A DNA stretch of 64,000 nucleotides from Prochlorococcus sp. AG-347-E03 (GCA_003279115.1 QCBG01000001.1:124001-188000); one strand, 5' to 3'; numbered from the stretch's first letter, positions 22,841 to 29,440 are shown. Translations and numbers: made by a program. Notes: generated by a model not told the origin, from the sequence alone.

Positions 22841-23037
22841 CACTTTCCTAAATAGAAACTTTGATGGATAATAAATTCATATTCAAAGAAGTTACCCAAA
22901 CTTTACTCAAACCCTATATATTCGCCGAGATCCTATGGTACAACAGGAACCTAGCTACTGGCTAATGAACCATGTGCCAGTAGTCATAGCAATGGATCTC
23001 AAAAATCAGATAAATTCCGTCCACACGTCGTCCACAC
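22841..23037 (+). repeat. Attachment junction C
   Basis: Right-end block (CACTTTCCTAAATAGAAAC, TTTGATGGATAATAAATTC), right arms of element II (ACCCAAAC 22894, ACTCAAAC 22905), GCCGAGATCC, a broken EVE start MVQQEPSYWLM with core at 22959-22969, then left arms of element III (GTCCACAC at 23019 and 23030, period 11, 59 bp from the core GG). Confidence 0.85.
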
Positions 23038-23089
23038 TTTTAGTTGATTAAAACTCCATCAAGAAAATCCTAAAAAGTTAAATCTGGTA

Positions 23090-23118
23090 CTGACAAATAT
23101 TTTAAAAATAAATACTAT
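23090..23118 (+). promoter_or_regulatory. Putative promoter of the cupin gene
   Basis: CTGACA at 23090-23095 and TACTAT at 23113-23118 with 17 bp between, about 33 bp before the ATG. Confidence 0.4.
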
Positions 23119-23150
23119 ATACCTAAATAATTATCTAGGAATTTAAATTC

Positions 23151-23579
23151 ATGATTAAGAATTTATTCATAGCAATCGCTTTTGCTTTGATGCTCATCAA
23201 CCCAAATATTTCTATAGCTGCCGAATCGCCTGTAGATGTACAAGAAGTCTTTGTAGGTTCTGAAACTATGGATGGTGATGCTCTTAAATATCCAAAAGGA
23301 AAAGCAGAAATAAGATTACAAAGAGTCGAATTAGCTGAGGGAGGGATAGTCCCGCTTCACTCTCATCCAATTCCATTATTAGGTAATGTTGAGCAAGGTA
23401 CAATTGTTGTCAAAAGACAAGGTATGGAAGATCTTACCTATACAGCGGGGGATACATTTATAGTTGGTCCAAAGACACCAAAACATACAATGGGTAATGC
23501 AAAAACCGATAATGCAATAGTTTGGTTCGCAGCAATTGGAGCAAAAGATGTCCCAATTCTAATTCCTGCAGAAGGATAA
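23151..23579 (+). CDS. Secreted single-domain cupin, 142 aa
   Basis: Signal peptide (about 1-23, ending SIAA). The cupin motif is present: PLHSHPIPLLGNVEQG with His70, His72 and Glu81, and PKHTMGN with His112. These four ligands can bind one metal, so the fold is complete. Exported cupins may be enzymes or ligand-binding proteins. It is the only plus-strand gene of element III and is followed by a strong terminator. Confidence 0.8.
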   Translation: MIKNLFIAIAFALMLINPNISIAAESPVDVQEVFVGSETMDGDALKYPKGKAEIRLQRVELAEGGIVPLHSHPIPLLGNVEQGTIVVKRQGMEDLTYTAGDTFIVGPKTPKHTMGNAKTDNAIVWFAAIGAKDVPILIPAEG

Positions 23580-23617
23580 TTTTTAACTTTGAGTCGATAA
23601 TTTTTATTTAATTTAAA

Positions 23618-24142
23618 TCAACGGGGACTATTCAAGTCCCCTATTTTTTCTTTTCGCATTACTTCAAACATACTTAAATATTGAAGTGGAAACACAGTAG
23701 CAAGATTCTCTATTCGTTCTTCATCAAGTTCTATTCCTTCTGGTAATTTTTTAATCAATTTTGGGATTGCTAATTTTGTTTCTGCTTTGCAGAAATTAAT
23801 CCGATAAGTTGCTTCTCTTCTAATGTTGGCTTTTATTAATCCATCCTCATTAAAAGCAGAATTAATATCTAACTTGTTGCCCTTAAGGAGTGCAATTAAA
23901 ACTTGATCCGCAATTCTCAAAGCTTTATCTGGTTCTGTGCCCTTTGTTATTCCAAATATCCAAGTACAAGCTCCCACACCAAATGAACGTGCAATACATT
24001 CATCATTACCGATTTCATCGCAGGGTAACCTAAAAGACTTTTCAAGTTTCTCTAAATCATAACCACTTTCACCTTCTGGGAATCCCGCAAAAGTTGTAAC
24101 TGGAAATATCAAAAAAAGGATTAGAGCTATAAATTCTTTCAT
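23618..24142 (-). CDS. Secreted hypothetical protein, 174 aa, last gene of the element III operon
   Basis: Signal peptide (about 1-19, FPVTTFAG). Four cysteines in the mature part (about 39, 48, 58 and 127) could make two disulphides. Mostly helical, ending LFEVMRKEKIGDLNSPR-like. Family not recognised. Its last codons overlap the plus-strand terminator of the cupin gene. Confidence 0.6.
   Translation of the reverse strand: MKEFIALILFLIFPVTTFAGFPEGESGYDLEKLEKSFRLPCDEIGNDECIARSFGVGACTWIFGITKGTEPDKALRIADQVLIALLKGNKLDINSAFNEDGLIKANIRREATYRINFCKAETKLAIPKLIKKLPEGIELDEERIENLATVFPLQYLSMFEVMRKEKIGDLNSPR
23623..23652 (+). terminator. Terminator of the cupin gene, inside the end of the opposing gene
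   Basis: GGGGACT and AGTCCCC form a perfect 7-bp stem around ATTCA, followed by TATTTTTTC. On the minus strand it encodes the last residues of the 174-aa gene, so one sequence serves both. Confidence 0.8.
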
Positions 24143-24182
24143 AGATCGACCTCGTCAATCAAAATAAAGGTTGAAGGTTTAT

Positions 24183-24449
24183 TCAAAAGAATACCTCCTC
24201 CTCTTCAGCATCCTCATCATCCTCATTAGGCATATTCTCAGGAAGACTTAATGGGACATTCATTTCTGCACTAAGGAAATGAAGCAGTCTCAATGAAAGC
24301 TCTTGGTCAATCTTTCGGAGTGGATTAATTCGATCGACTGTTGGATTTGTTGAATCCTCAACTCCTTGAAGTTTTCCTCTAACACGAGTTAAATCTTTAA
24401 GAAGTTTAGTACTAGCTTTTGATGCTGGTATGTGTGTTGGTAAATTCAT
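24183..24449 (-). CDS. Hypothetical acidic protein, 88 aa
   Basis: A helical middle (STKLLKDLTRVRGKLQGVED) and a strongly acidic end (NEDDEDAEEEEVFF). Cytosolic. Five bases separate it from the upstream gene, so it is in the same operon. Family not recognised. Confidence 0.6.
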   Translation of the reverse strand: MNLPTHIPASKASTKLLKDLTRVRGKLQGVEDSTNPTVDRINPLRKIDQELSLRLLHFLSAEMNVPLSLPENMPNEDDEDAEEEEVFF

Positions 24450-24454
24450 TGAAA

Positions 24455-24667
24455 TTAAAATTCCTTTTGGTGAAATGGTTTAACTTGCATTATTTGTTGG
24501 TTTATTAGTTCCGTTAGAACTCGAAATTGGTACCAATAATGGATTTCGAAAGAAAATCTATTTGAAAAATTTGTATAGTCTCCTGACTTATACATTTGAT
24601 GGAGTCTTTGTAATCGCTCCATTAAGAGCATTATTTCTTCAGTCATTTTCATCATTAGCGTGAGCAC
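24455..24667 (-). CDS. Hypothetical helical protein, up to 70 aa
   Basis: Overlaps the preceding gene by 29 bp if the first ATG (24667) is used; MTEEIMLLMERLQRLHQMY from 24646 is a likelier start. A soluble amphipathic helix, then FEIHYWYQFRVLTELINQQI. Family not recognised. Confidence 0.55.
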   Translation of the reverse strand: MLTLMMKMTEEIMLLMERLQRLHQMYKSGDYTNFSNRFSFEIHYWYQFRVLTELINQQIMQVKPFHQKEF

Positions 24668-25100
24668 AAAGAATTAATGCTCTAACCTTCTCAAACTCAT
24701 CTCTGAGATCTTCGACTTCATCTCTAAGCTTTCTATTTTCAATAAGTTGTATTTCATGTCTCTGAACAGCTCTGTTTTCAGAGTTATTTAGTTTTAAATG
24801 AATTTTCTGAACCTCAATTGCTGTATCTTCAAGGTTTTCTTTAATAACCTCAAAGTCTTGATATTTATAATCAACAGCTCTTAGACCTCTTCCATTTGTT
24901 GGGTCAACCCGAATAATCTTTCCGATTATTTTATTGAGAACATCTAATGGAAAAGTTTCAGAACAAAATAGGATTGTGTGCTCATGTCCGTCATGTTCAC
25001 CTAATCCGACAGCGTATTCACCTTTTTTCCCTTCGCGAGAAGGAATGAGGACGCGAAGAAGTTTCGCAGTCTGAAAGACTGGATAATTTTCGTTTGACAT
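24639..25100 (-). CDS. Hypothetical protein with C-terminal coiled coil, 153 aa
   Basis: The N-terminal half is beta-like (TAKLLRVLIPSREGKKGEY, HTILFCSETF). The C-terminal half (about 85-145) is a long charged helix with heptad-like spacing (ENLEDTAIEVQKIHLKLNN), probably a coiled coil. It may form dimers. Second gene of the operon. No family recognised. Confidence 0.6.
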   Translation of the reverse strand: MSNENYPVFQTAKLLRVLIPSREGKKGEYAVGLGEHDGHEHTILFCSETFPLDVLNKIIGKIIRVDPTNGRGLRAVDYKYQDFEVIKENLEDTAIEVQKIHLKLNNSENRAVQRHEIQLIENRKLRDEVEDLRDEFEKVRALILCAHANDEND

Positions 25101-25105
25101 ATCTA

Positions 25106-25678
25106 CTAAACCCTTTTAACTAAATGTTTTTTTGTTGGCTGTCGTTTTAATTTCAAACTATCTCGGTTGGATCCTTCTCCCTTTGGATTTCCAAATTCTT
25201 GTTTCACCATGAAGGTTGAACTAATCAACAGGAACCCAATTTTCTGATCTTCATTTAAAGTCTTATTTATTTTTTTCTTTTCTAAATCTTCTACAACTTC
25301 ATAAATATTCGTTGGATCTGCCCAGAATTTGTAATCATGCTCCAAAACCTTACTAAATTTTAATCTCCTTTTATTTTCATCCTTAGAAATGTCCTCAGAG
25401 TAGATTCCCTCTTTGAGCATTCTTTTTCTTTTGTCTTTAAAAATGAGACCGAATTTTTTCCTGTAGAACTTTTCTAGCTCCTTTGGAGGTGTAAATTCTT
25501 CAGGAATGTAAATTTCATCGTTAGGAGTTAATCTTGGTAATTCTCCTTTATCAAAAAGAATACGTAACCAGCTCTCTCGTCTTACCCAATAATTTTTAAA
25601 ATTCAAATAATTGGGCTGGGATATTGCATTATCTTTATTATTTTCAGATAAGCAAATCCCACGGTAATAATGTGCCAT
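25106..25678 (-). CDS. Hypothetical protein, 190 aa, first gene of the element III operon
   Basis: A soluble, basic, aromatic-rich protein with LNFKNYWVRRESWLRILFDK near the start and a charged C-terminal end (SLKLKRQPTKKHLVKRV). It leads a run of five minus-strand genes with short gaps or overlaps. The rich charged composition suggests nucleic-acid contact, but no motif proves it. Confidence 0.55.
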   Translation of the reverse strand: MAHYYRGICLSENNKDNAISQPNYLNFKNYWVRRESWLRILFDKGELPRLTPNDEIYIPEEFTPPKELEKFYRKKFGLIFKDKRKRMLKEGIYSEDISKDENKRRLKFSKVLEHDYKFWADPTNIYEVVEDLEKKKINKTLNEDQKIGFLLISSTFMVKQEFGNPKGEGSNRDSLKLKRQPTKKHLVKRV

Positions 25679-25850
25679 GAGTTTAAAAATAATTAACTTG
25701 CTTACCCGCCTTGTACTTCAAAAGCGCTTCTAATCACATTGGCTGGTCTATATGTGAGTGAAGTGATCGAATTGAAATCTTTATTGCTTATATTTATAAA
25801 CCAAAAATAAAAAAAAATCTACCCCCAATTTAAAACTTTTTTAAAAATAG

Positions 25851-25979
25851 CTTTTAAATATACCTGTCTTCCTCCAAACCTCTTCCAACAAATGCTTATA
25901 TTCTTTTCTTGCATCTTCAACAGTTTCTACTCTTATACCTTTAATAACTTATTAACTTGATCTTTTATAAAAGCAACCT
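25851..25979 (-). pseudogene. Frameshifted gene remnant
   Basis: One frame gives KVAFIKDQVNKLLK; a neighbouring frame continues KGIRVETVEDARKEYKHLLE and then EVWRKTGIF to a stop. Together they read as the C-terminal half of a small protein, broken by a frameshift. The ARKEY...W pattern recalls the short marine picocyanobacterial DUF1651-type proteins, a weak resemblance. The remnant ends just left of the right-end block at 25991. Confidence 0.35.
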
Positions 25980-25990
25980 TAACTAACCAT

Positions 25991-26206
25991 CACTTTCCTA
26001 AATAGATAATTTGATGGATAATAAGTTAAGAAAAGGGTGTAGAAGCTACTTTATCCACACCCGGTCCACACTTCGCAATATTCTTCAAACCCCTTGATAT
26101 GACTGATATTAACTACTGGCTAATGAAATAGGAGCAAGATGCATTTTGCTAGTCATAGCAAGGGTTTTATTTTTTACAAAAAATTTCATTCGAACCTCAT
26201 TCGAAC
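25991..26206 (+). repeat. Attachment junction D
   Basis: Right-end block (CACTTTCCTAAATAGATAAT, TTGATGGATAATAAG), right arms of element III (ATCCACAC 26053, GTCCACAC 26064), a broken EVE start MTDINYWLMK ending in TAG, core at 26117-26127, then left arms of element IV (ATTCGAAC at 26188 and 26199). The arm is 70 bp from the core GG, exactly 11 bp more than at A and C. The gene-free interval 25679-26309 otherwise holds only the remnant above. Confidence 0.85.
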
Positions 26207-26309
26207 TTTTTAGTGATTGAAAATTATCGAATAACTTAATCAATAGTCATTAATAGTTTGTTGATTGGAATAGAAATAATTACTAATATGCTTCTAATTA
26301 TTGAAAAAC

Positions 26310-27077
26310 ATGGCACTAATTAAATGCTATGAGTGTGGTAAGGAAATTTCTGACAAGGCTCCATCTTGTCCTCATTGTGGAGCGCCACAATTAGTTTCTA
26401 AAAATAAAGAAGTTAAGGCAAAAAAAACTATCAATTTTAGTAAGTATCTAAAACCGATTCCACTCGGATTAGGTCTAATATTAATACCCTTAATCGGAGC
26501 CGCTGCAATTCCTTTATATCAAGCCAATGGCAATTTAAAATCAGTAGTTTGGAGATTCAAAAACGAAGATTTCATTAAATCTAGATGTGCTTTTAGACAT
26601 TTAGAAAAATCATCTTTACCAAAAAATTGCAGATCATTACTTTATAAATTAGGAGAGAAAGCAGAAAAGGTTTCTTTTTTTTCACATAGTGCTTGTATGA
26701 CCAGAAAGAAATATGAAAGTCCTAAAGTTTATAACACTTGCATTGATAAGTGGGACAAAGTATATGCGAGAAGACAAAGAATAAAAAAGAAAGATGTTTT
26801 CTATCACAAGGGTCAAATGTATAGAGCCTCAAAATCCTGTCCTGAAGGTAAACAGTTTATTTGGGATGTAAAAAAGGGATTTTTATCTAAAGATAAAGTT
26901 TATGAAGTAGGTTGCCTATCTGCTTATGAATTGCAAAGCCTGAAGGATGCGAGGAATAAAGGTGGGGGTTCTGGCTGGAAAGTGCCTAATAATCAAGCAC
27001 AACAAAACAGAATGAGAATTCAAACCAATGAATATAAAAGGTACTTAGATAATTATTCAAAAGATATGGGTTGGTAG
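26310..27077 (+). CDS. Zinc-ribbon membrane protein, 255 aa
   Basis: The N-terminus MALIKCYECGKEISDKAPSC with CPHC after it is a double-CxxC zinc ribbon. A membrane helix follows at about 51-73 (GLGLILIPLIGAAAIPLY). The large C-terminal part is Cys- and Lys-rich and probably outside the cytosol. The ATG at 26310 is used because zinc-ribbon proteins of this type begin MALIKC; a TTG at 26301 is possible. The next gene starts right at its stop. Role unknown. Confidence 0.7.
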   Translation: MALIKCYECGKEISDKAPSCPHCGAPQLVSKNKEVKAKKTINFSKYLKPIPLGLGLILIPLIGAAAIPLYQANGNLKSVVWRFKNEDFIKSRCAFRHLEKSSLPKNCRSLLYKLGEKAEKVSFFSHSACMTRKKYESPKVYNTCIDKWDKVYARRQRIKKKDVFYHKGQMYRASKSCPEGKQFIWDVKKGFLSKDKVYEVGCLSAYELQSLKDARNKGGGSGWKVPNNQAQQNRMRIQTNEYKRYLDNYSKDMGW

Positions 27078-27533
27078 ATGAAAAGATTATTAATCCCACT
27101 ACTAGCTGCTCTCGCATTACCTACTGCTGTTAATGCTGATCCACTGAGGAATATCCTAAAACATACTCTTAAGGGTGGTACTAAAGAAACTATTAGGAAC
27201 GAATCAAAGAAGAACAAAAAATATGTATCTCCTTCAACTAACTTTTTTGGGAAATACAGATCAAAAGTTGAGGCAGAAGAAGCATGTAATATTTGGATTA
27301 CAAAAGGTGTTGAGTATAGCGTCGAGATTCCTGGTAAGCCACGTGGAAGATATCTTTATTTAACTAGAAATGGTTATGTTATAGAAACGATAAACCGCTA
27401 CTGTAGATTTGAAAGAGATACTAGTCAATACTTAGGTTATGAATATACAGGAGTCAAAAAAAATGAGCATTTCAAAGCCAATGATAGGGATAGGCGTAAA
27501 AAAGCTAACATAAAAAAATATTTTAAATACTAA
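27078..27533 (+). CDS. Secreted hypothetical protein, 151 aa
   Basis: Signal peptide (about 1-20) ending LPTAVNA, the same end as in the following gene. The mature protein is basic, with a central KYRSKVEAEEACNIWITKGV stretch that has the look of a small secreted domain with a Cys pair (about 69 and 113). Starts immediately after the upstream stop. Family not recognised. Confidence 0.65.
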   Translation: MKRLLIPLLAALALPTAVNADPLRNILKHTLKGGTKETIRNESKKNKKYVSPSTNFFGKYRSKVEAEEACNIWITKGVEYSVEIPGKPRGRYLYLTRNGYVIETINRYCRFERDTSQYLGYEYTGVKKNEHFKANDRDRRKKANIKKYFKY

Positions 27534-27863
27534 ATGAAAAGCCTTCTACTAACACTACTTGCGGCTATTTCATTACCTACTGCTGTTAATGCTGATTCAC
27601 TTGCAACCCAAAAAGCATATGCAGCATCAATACTTGGAGGAAATTTATGCTTTCTTAGGCAAGGAAGATTAACAAAACAATCCTTTGTTTTAAATGTAGA
27701 AAATTTGATGCTAAAAAAAGGATATGATTTAGATCATTTATATAAAGATGACGTTAGAAAAGCTGGAAAACTAATTGCAAATAAATTAGATAATGATTGC
27801 ACTAGCCAAGATTTTCTTAGAGATAGAGAATTTATGTTGCGAATTGCAGAGACTTTAAGATGA
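27534..27863 (+). CDS. Secreted hypothetical protein, 109 aa
   Basis: Signal peptide almost identical to that of the previous gene (end LPTAVNAD), followed by a helical mature part with two cysteines (about 38 and 89). Starts immediately after the preceding stop, so the three genes form one transcript. A duplicated signal sequence on different mature domains suggests cassette-like assembly. Confidence 0.65.
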   Translation: MKSLLLTLLAAISLPTAVNADSLATQKAYAASILGGNLCFLRQGRLTKQSFVLNVENLMLKKGYDLDHLYKDDVRKAGKLIANKLDNDCTSQDFLRDREFMLRIAETLR

Positions 27864-27936
27864 AAAAAAAATATTATAAATCTCGCTAAGGGTTTACATT
27901 TACGCACGGCGAAGGAGTTAACCCCATACCGCCCAT

Positions 27937-28080
27937 TACTTTCCTAAATAGGGACTTTGATGGATAATGAATTTATATCTGAACGAGTTATTCTAACTTC
28001 ATTCGAACCTGAAATTTTCGCCGAGATCCCATGCCACAACAGGAACCTAGCTTCTGGCTAATGAAAAGTGAGCCTGATGC
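27937..28080 (+). repeat. Attachment junction E: right end of element IV joined to the intact EVE gene
   Basis: Right-end block (TACTTTCCTAAATAGGGAC, TTTGATGGATAAT), right arms ATTCTAAC 27990 and ATTCGAAC 28001, GCCGAGATCC, then the complete EVE start with the core at 28055-28065. TTTCCT and GATAAT in the block are 17 bp apart and could be the promoter of the EVE gene. Confidence 0.8.
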
Positions 28081-28495
28081 TTACAGCATAGATACTTTAA
28101 AAAATGATGGTATCACTTTATGGGATGGAATAAGGAATTATCAAGCTCGAAATTTTATGAGGAAAATGAAAAAAGGAGATAAGGTTTTTTTCTATCATTC
28201 GAACTGTAAACCCCCAGGTATTGTTGGACTTATGGAGGTGATAGATCTAGATATTGTTGATCCTACCCAATTTGATAAAAATTCAAAATATTATGATCCA
28301 AAATCAAAACCTGAAAATCCTAGATGGGATTGTGTAAAAGTAAAATACTTATCTAAGTCAAATAAGATTTTAAGCTTACCGGAATTAAAGATTTTATTTA
28401 GTGAGGATGAGCTAATGGTCGTAAAAAAAGGAAATAGGTTATCCATAGTGCCTATCCGAGATGATACAGCAAAAATATTGCTAGGAAAAATATAA
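28031..28495 (+). CDS. EVE-domain (PUA-like) protein, 154 aa, target gene of the array
   Basis: A complete EVE domain: FWLMKSEPDAYSIDTL at the start, WDGIRNYQARNFMRKMKKGD, VFFYHSNCKPPGIVGLMEV and a final KILLGKI helix. EVE domains share the YTH/PUA fold and are thought to bind modified nucleic-acid bases. The first codons (MPQQEPS) differ from those of the broken copies (MTDIN, MNEEK, MVQQEPSY), while the core codons WLMKSEP are the same. That fits replacement of the 5' end at each integration. Confidence 0.9.
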   Translation: MPQQEPSFWLMKSEPDAYSIDTLKNDGITLWDGIRNYQARNFMRKMKKGDKVFFYHSNCKPPGIVGLMEVIDLDIVDPTQFDKNSKYYDPKSKPENPRWDCVKVKYLSKSNKILSLPELKILFSEDELMVVKKGNRLSIVPIRDDTAKILLGKI

Positions 28496-28502
28496 AAATT
28501 TC

Positions 28503-28754
28503 TTAATCCTTAAAATTCATTGAGAACATATTTCCAATATAGAGTCTAGTTAAATCTCTATTTTGGAAACCTTTTTGCATCAAAAATCCTGCAATTGCAG
28601 CTTGAAGTATCCTGTATTGATCCCAGTTAGGATGTTCCTCAACAAACTCTTTCATAGCATTTTGAAGATTTTCCTGAAGTTCACATTTGAAACTAATTAC
28701 TTCATCTTTTTGATTTAAAACTATTGATTTGTCGGTATGATTTGACTCTTGCAT
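28503..28754 (-). CDS. DUF2811-family protein, 83 aa
   Basis: The family pattern is present: ELQENLQNAMKEFVEEHPNW, DQYRILQAAIAGFLMQKG and TRLYIGNMF. A soluble, helical cyanobacterial protein of unknown function. Normal length. It converges on the EVE gene, the first core-genome gene to the right of the array. Confidence 0.8.
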   Translation of the reverse strand: MQESNHTDKSIVLNQKDEVISFKCELQENLQNAMKEFVEEHPNWDQYRILQAAIAGFLMQKGFQNRDLTRLYIGNMFSMNFKD

Positions 28755-28950
28755 ATTGAAAAAATTTGTTTAAATTTAAATCTACAAGATCCAGTTTTCT
28801 TCAAAATTATTCAATCGTCAACAAGTATTATTAAAAGATAATCTCAGGTATTAGATTAATGAGAATCCAGTTATAAAAGGGGGATTCGTGAAAATTTATT
28901 TTAGAAAATAAAATCTTACTAAAATATAAAGAATTATATATGATTATTAG

Positions 28951-29013
28951 TTTTCCACATGCTTTAGATAATCAGATATTTTTGAAGTTATTGCTGTGGA
29001 AAAGTTGTGAAAA
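28951..29013. promoter_or_regulatory. Cluster of DnaA-box sequences
   Basis: TTTTCCACA at 28951-28959 and its inverse TGTGGAAAA at 28995-29003 are both perfect matches to the cyanobacterial DnaA box; TTGTGAAAA at 29005-29013 is a near match. They lie in a 312-bp gene-free interval (28755-29066), 44 bp apart. The interval also holds GAATCC / GGATTC pairing near 28862-28887. No dnaA or dnaN is in the window, so this is not claimed to be the origin. Confidence 0.5.
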
Positions 29014-29066
29014 AATTTTTTTTGAACGGGGAAATATATTCTAAAATTTCCAATTTTATTTATCTT

Positions 29067-29438
29067 TTAATCCAATGATTCCCACATCTTTTTTATTTCA
29101 AAAAATAAATTCTGAGCTATTGGTATCGGCCAATACATTTCAAAAGATCTCGTTTGTTCTTGACTTTCAAAAACAAACCTTAAACTCCATTCATTTTTTT
29201 TTCCTTCTAACTTGATATACCAAGGCAGTTGTTCTAATTCTAAAGTGATAGACTCCTCATCCATTAATTCATTGTAAATGTCTAATATTTGTTCGTTAAT
29301 TCTTAAAAGTAAAAGGTATAGTGAATAAAATTCACTTTCCTGCAACTCAATTGACCAATTATCTACACCAATCAAAAAGCAGAATTTGCCTTTTTTATAA
29401 TCCCTTAGTAATCTCCATCTTTTTTGGTCTTTTACCAA
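29067..29438 (-). CDS. DUF1818-family protein, 123 aa
   Basis: The cyanobacterial DUF1818 pattern is clear: KRWRLLRDYKKGKFCFLIGV, DNWSIELQESEF, LEQLPWYIKLEG and a final helix. Function unknown. Two bases separate it from rpoZ, with which it is normally co-transcribed in cyanobacteria. Confidence 0.85.
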   Translation of the reverse strand: MVKDQKRWRLLRDYKKGKFCFLIGVDNWSIELQESEFYSLYLLLLRINEQILDIYNELMDEESITLELEQLPWYIKLEGKKNEWSLRFVFESQEQTRSFEMYWPIPIAQNLFFEIKKMWESLD

Positions 29439-29440
29439 AG

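Larger units (their letters stand above)
20483..22960. mobile_element. Putative integrative element II (about 2.5 kb)
   Basis: Left arms ACTCAAAC x2 (20543, 20554) and right arms ACCCAAAC / ACTCAAAC (22894, 22905) carry the same word, both with an 11-bp period. Left arm to core is 60 bp; right arm to core is 66 bp. Cargo: a tRNA-like RNA segment, membrane proteins, two Cys-tail-type peptides, the R1 and R2 repeats and a small basic protein. No recombinase gene. Confidence 0.75.
22960..26118. mobile_element. Putative integrative element III (about 3.2 kb)
   Basis: Left arms GTCCACAC x2 (23019, 23030) match right arms ATCCACAC / GTCCACAC (26053, 26064), all with period 11. Cargo: a secreted cupin on the plus strand facing a five-gene operon on the minus strand, and a gene remnant beside the right-end block. 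No recombinase gene. Confidence 0.8.
26118..28056. mobile_element. Putative integrative element IV (about 1.9 kb)
   Basis: Left arms ATTCGAAC x2 (26188, 26199) match right arms ATTCTAAC / ATTCGAAC (27990, 28001). It carries only three genes in one direction, packed end to start. It is the element next to the intact EVE gene, so on the simplest accretion model it supplied that gene's present promoter and first codons. Confidence 0.8.

Noticed and set aside
16600-28100. CRISPR array as an explanation for the repeated blocks
   Set aside because: Repeats are kilobases apart, of several kinds, and the intervals contain genes; there is no regular short spacer pattern.
28755-29066. Chromosomal origin of replication
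   Set aside because: DnaA boxes are present, but there is no dnaA/dnaN, no AT-rich repeat set that stands out in this AT-rich DNA, and no skew data. Only the boxes are reported.
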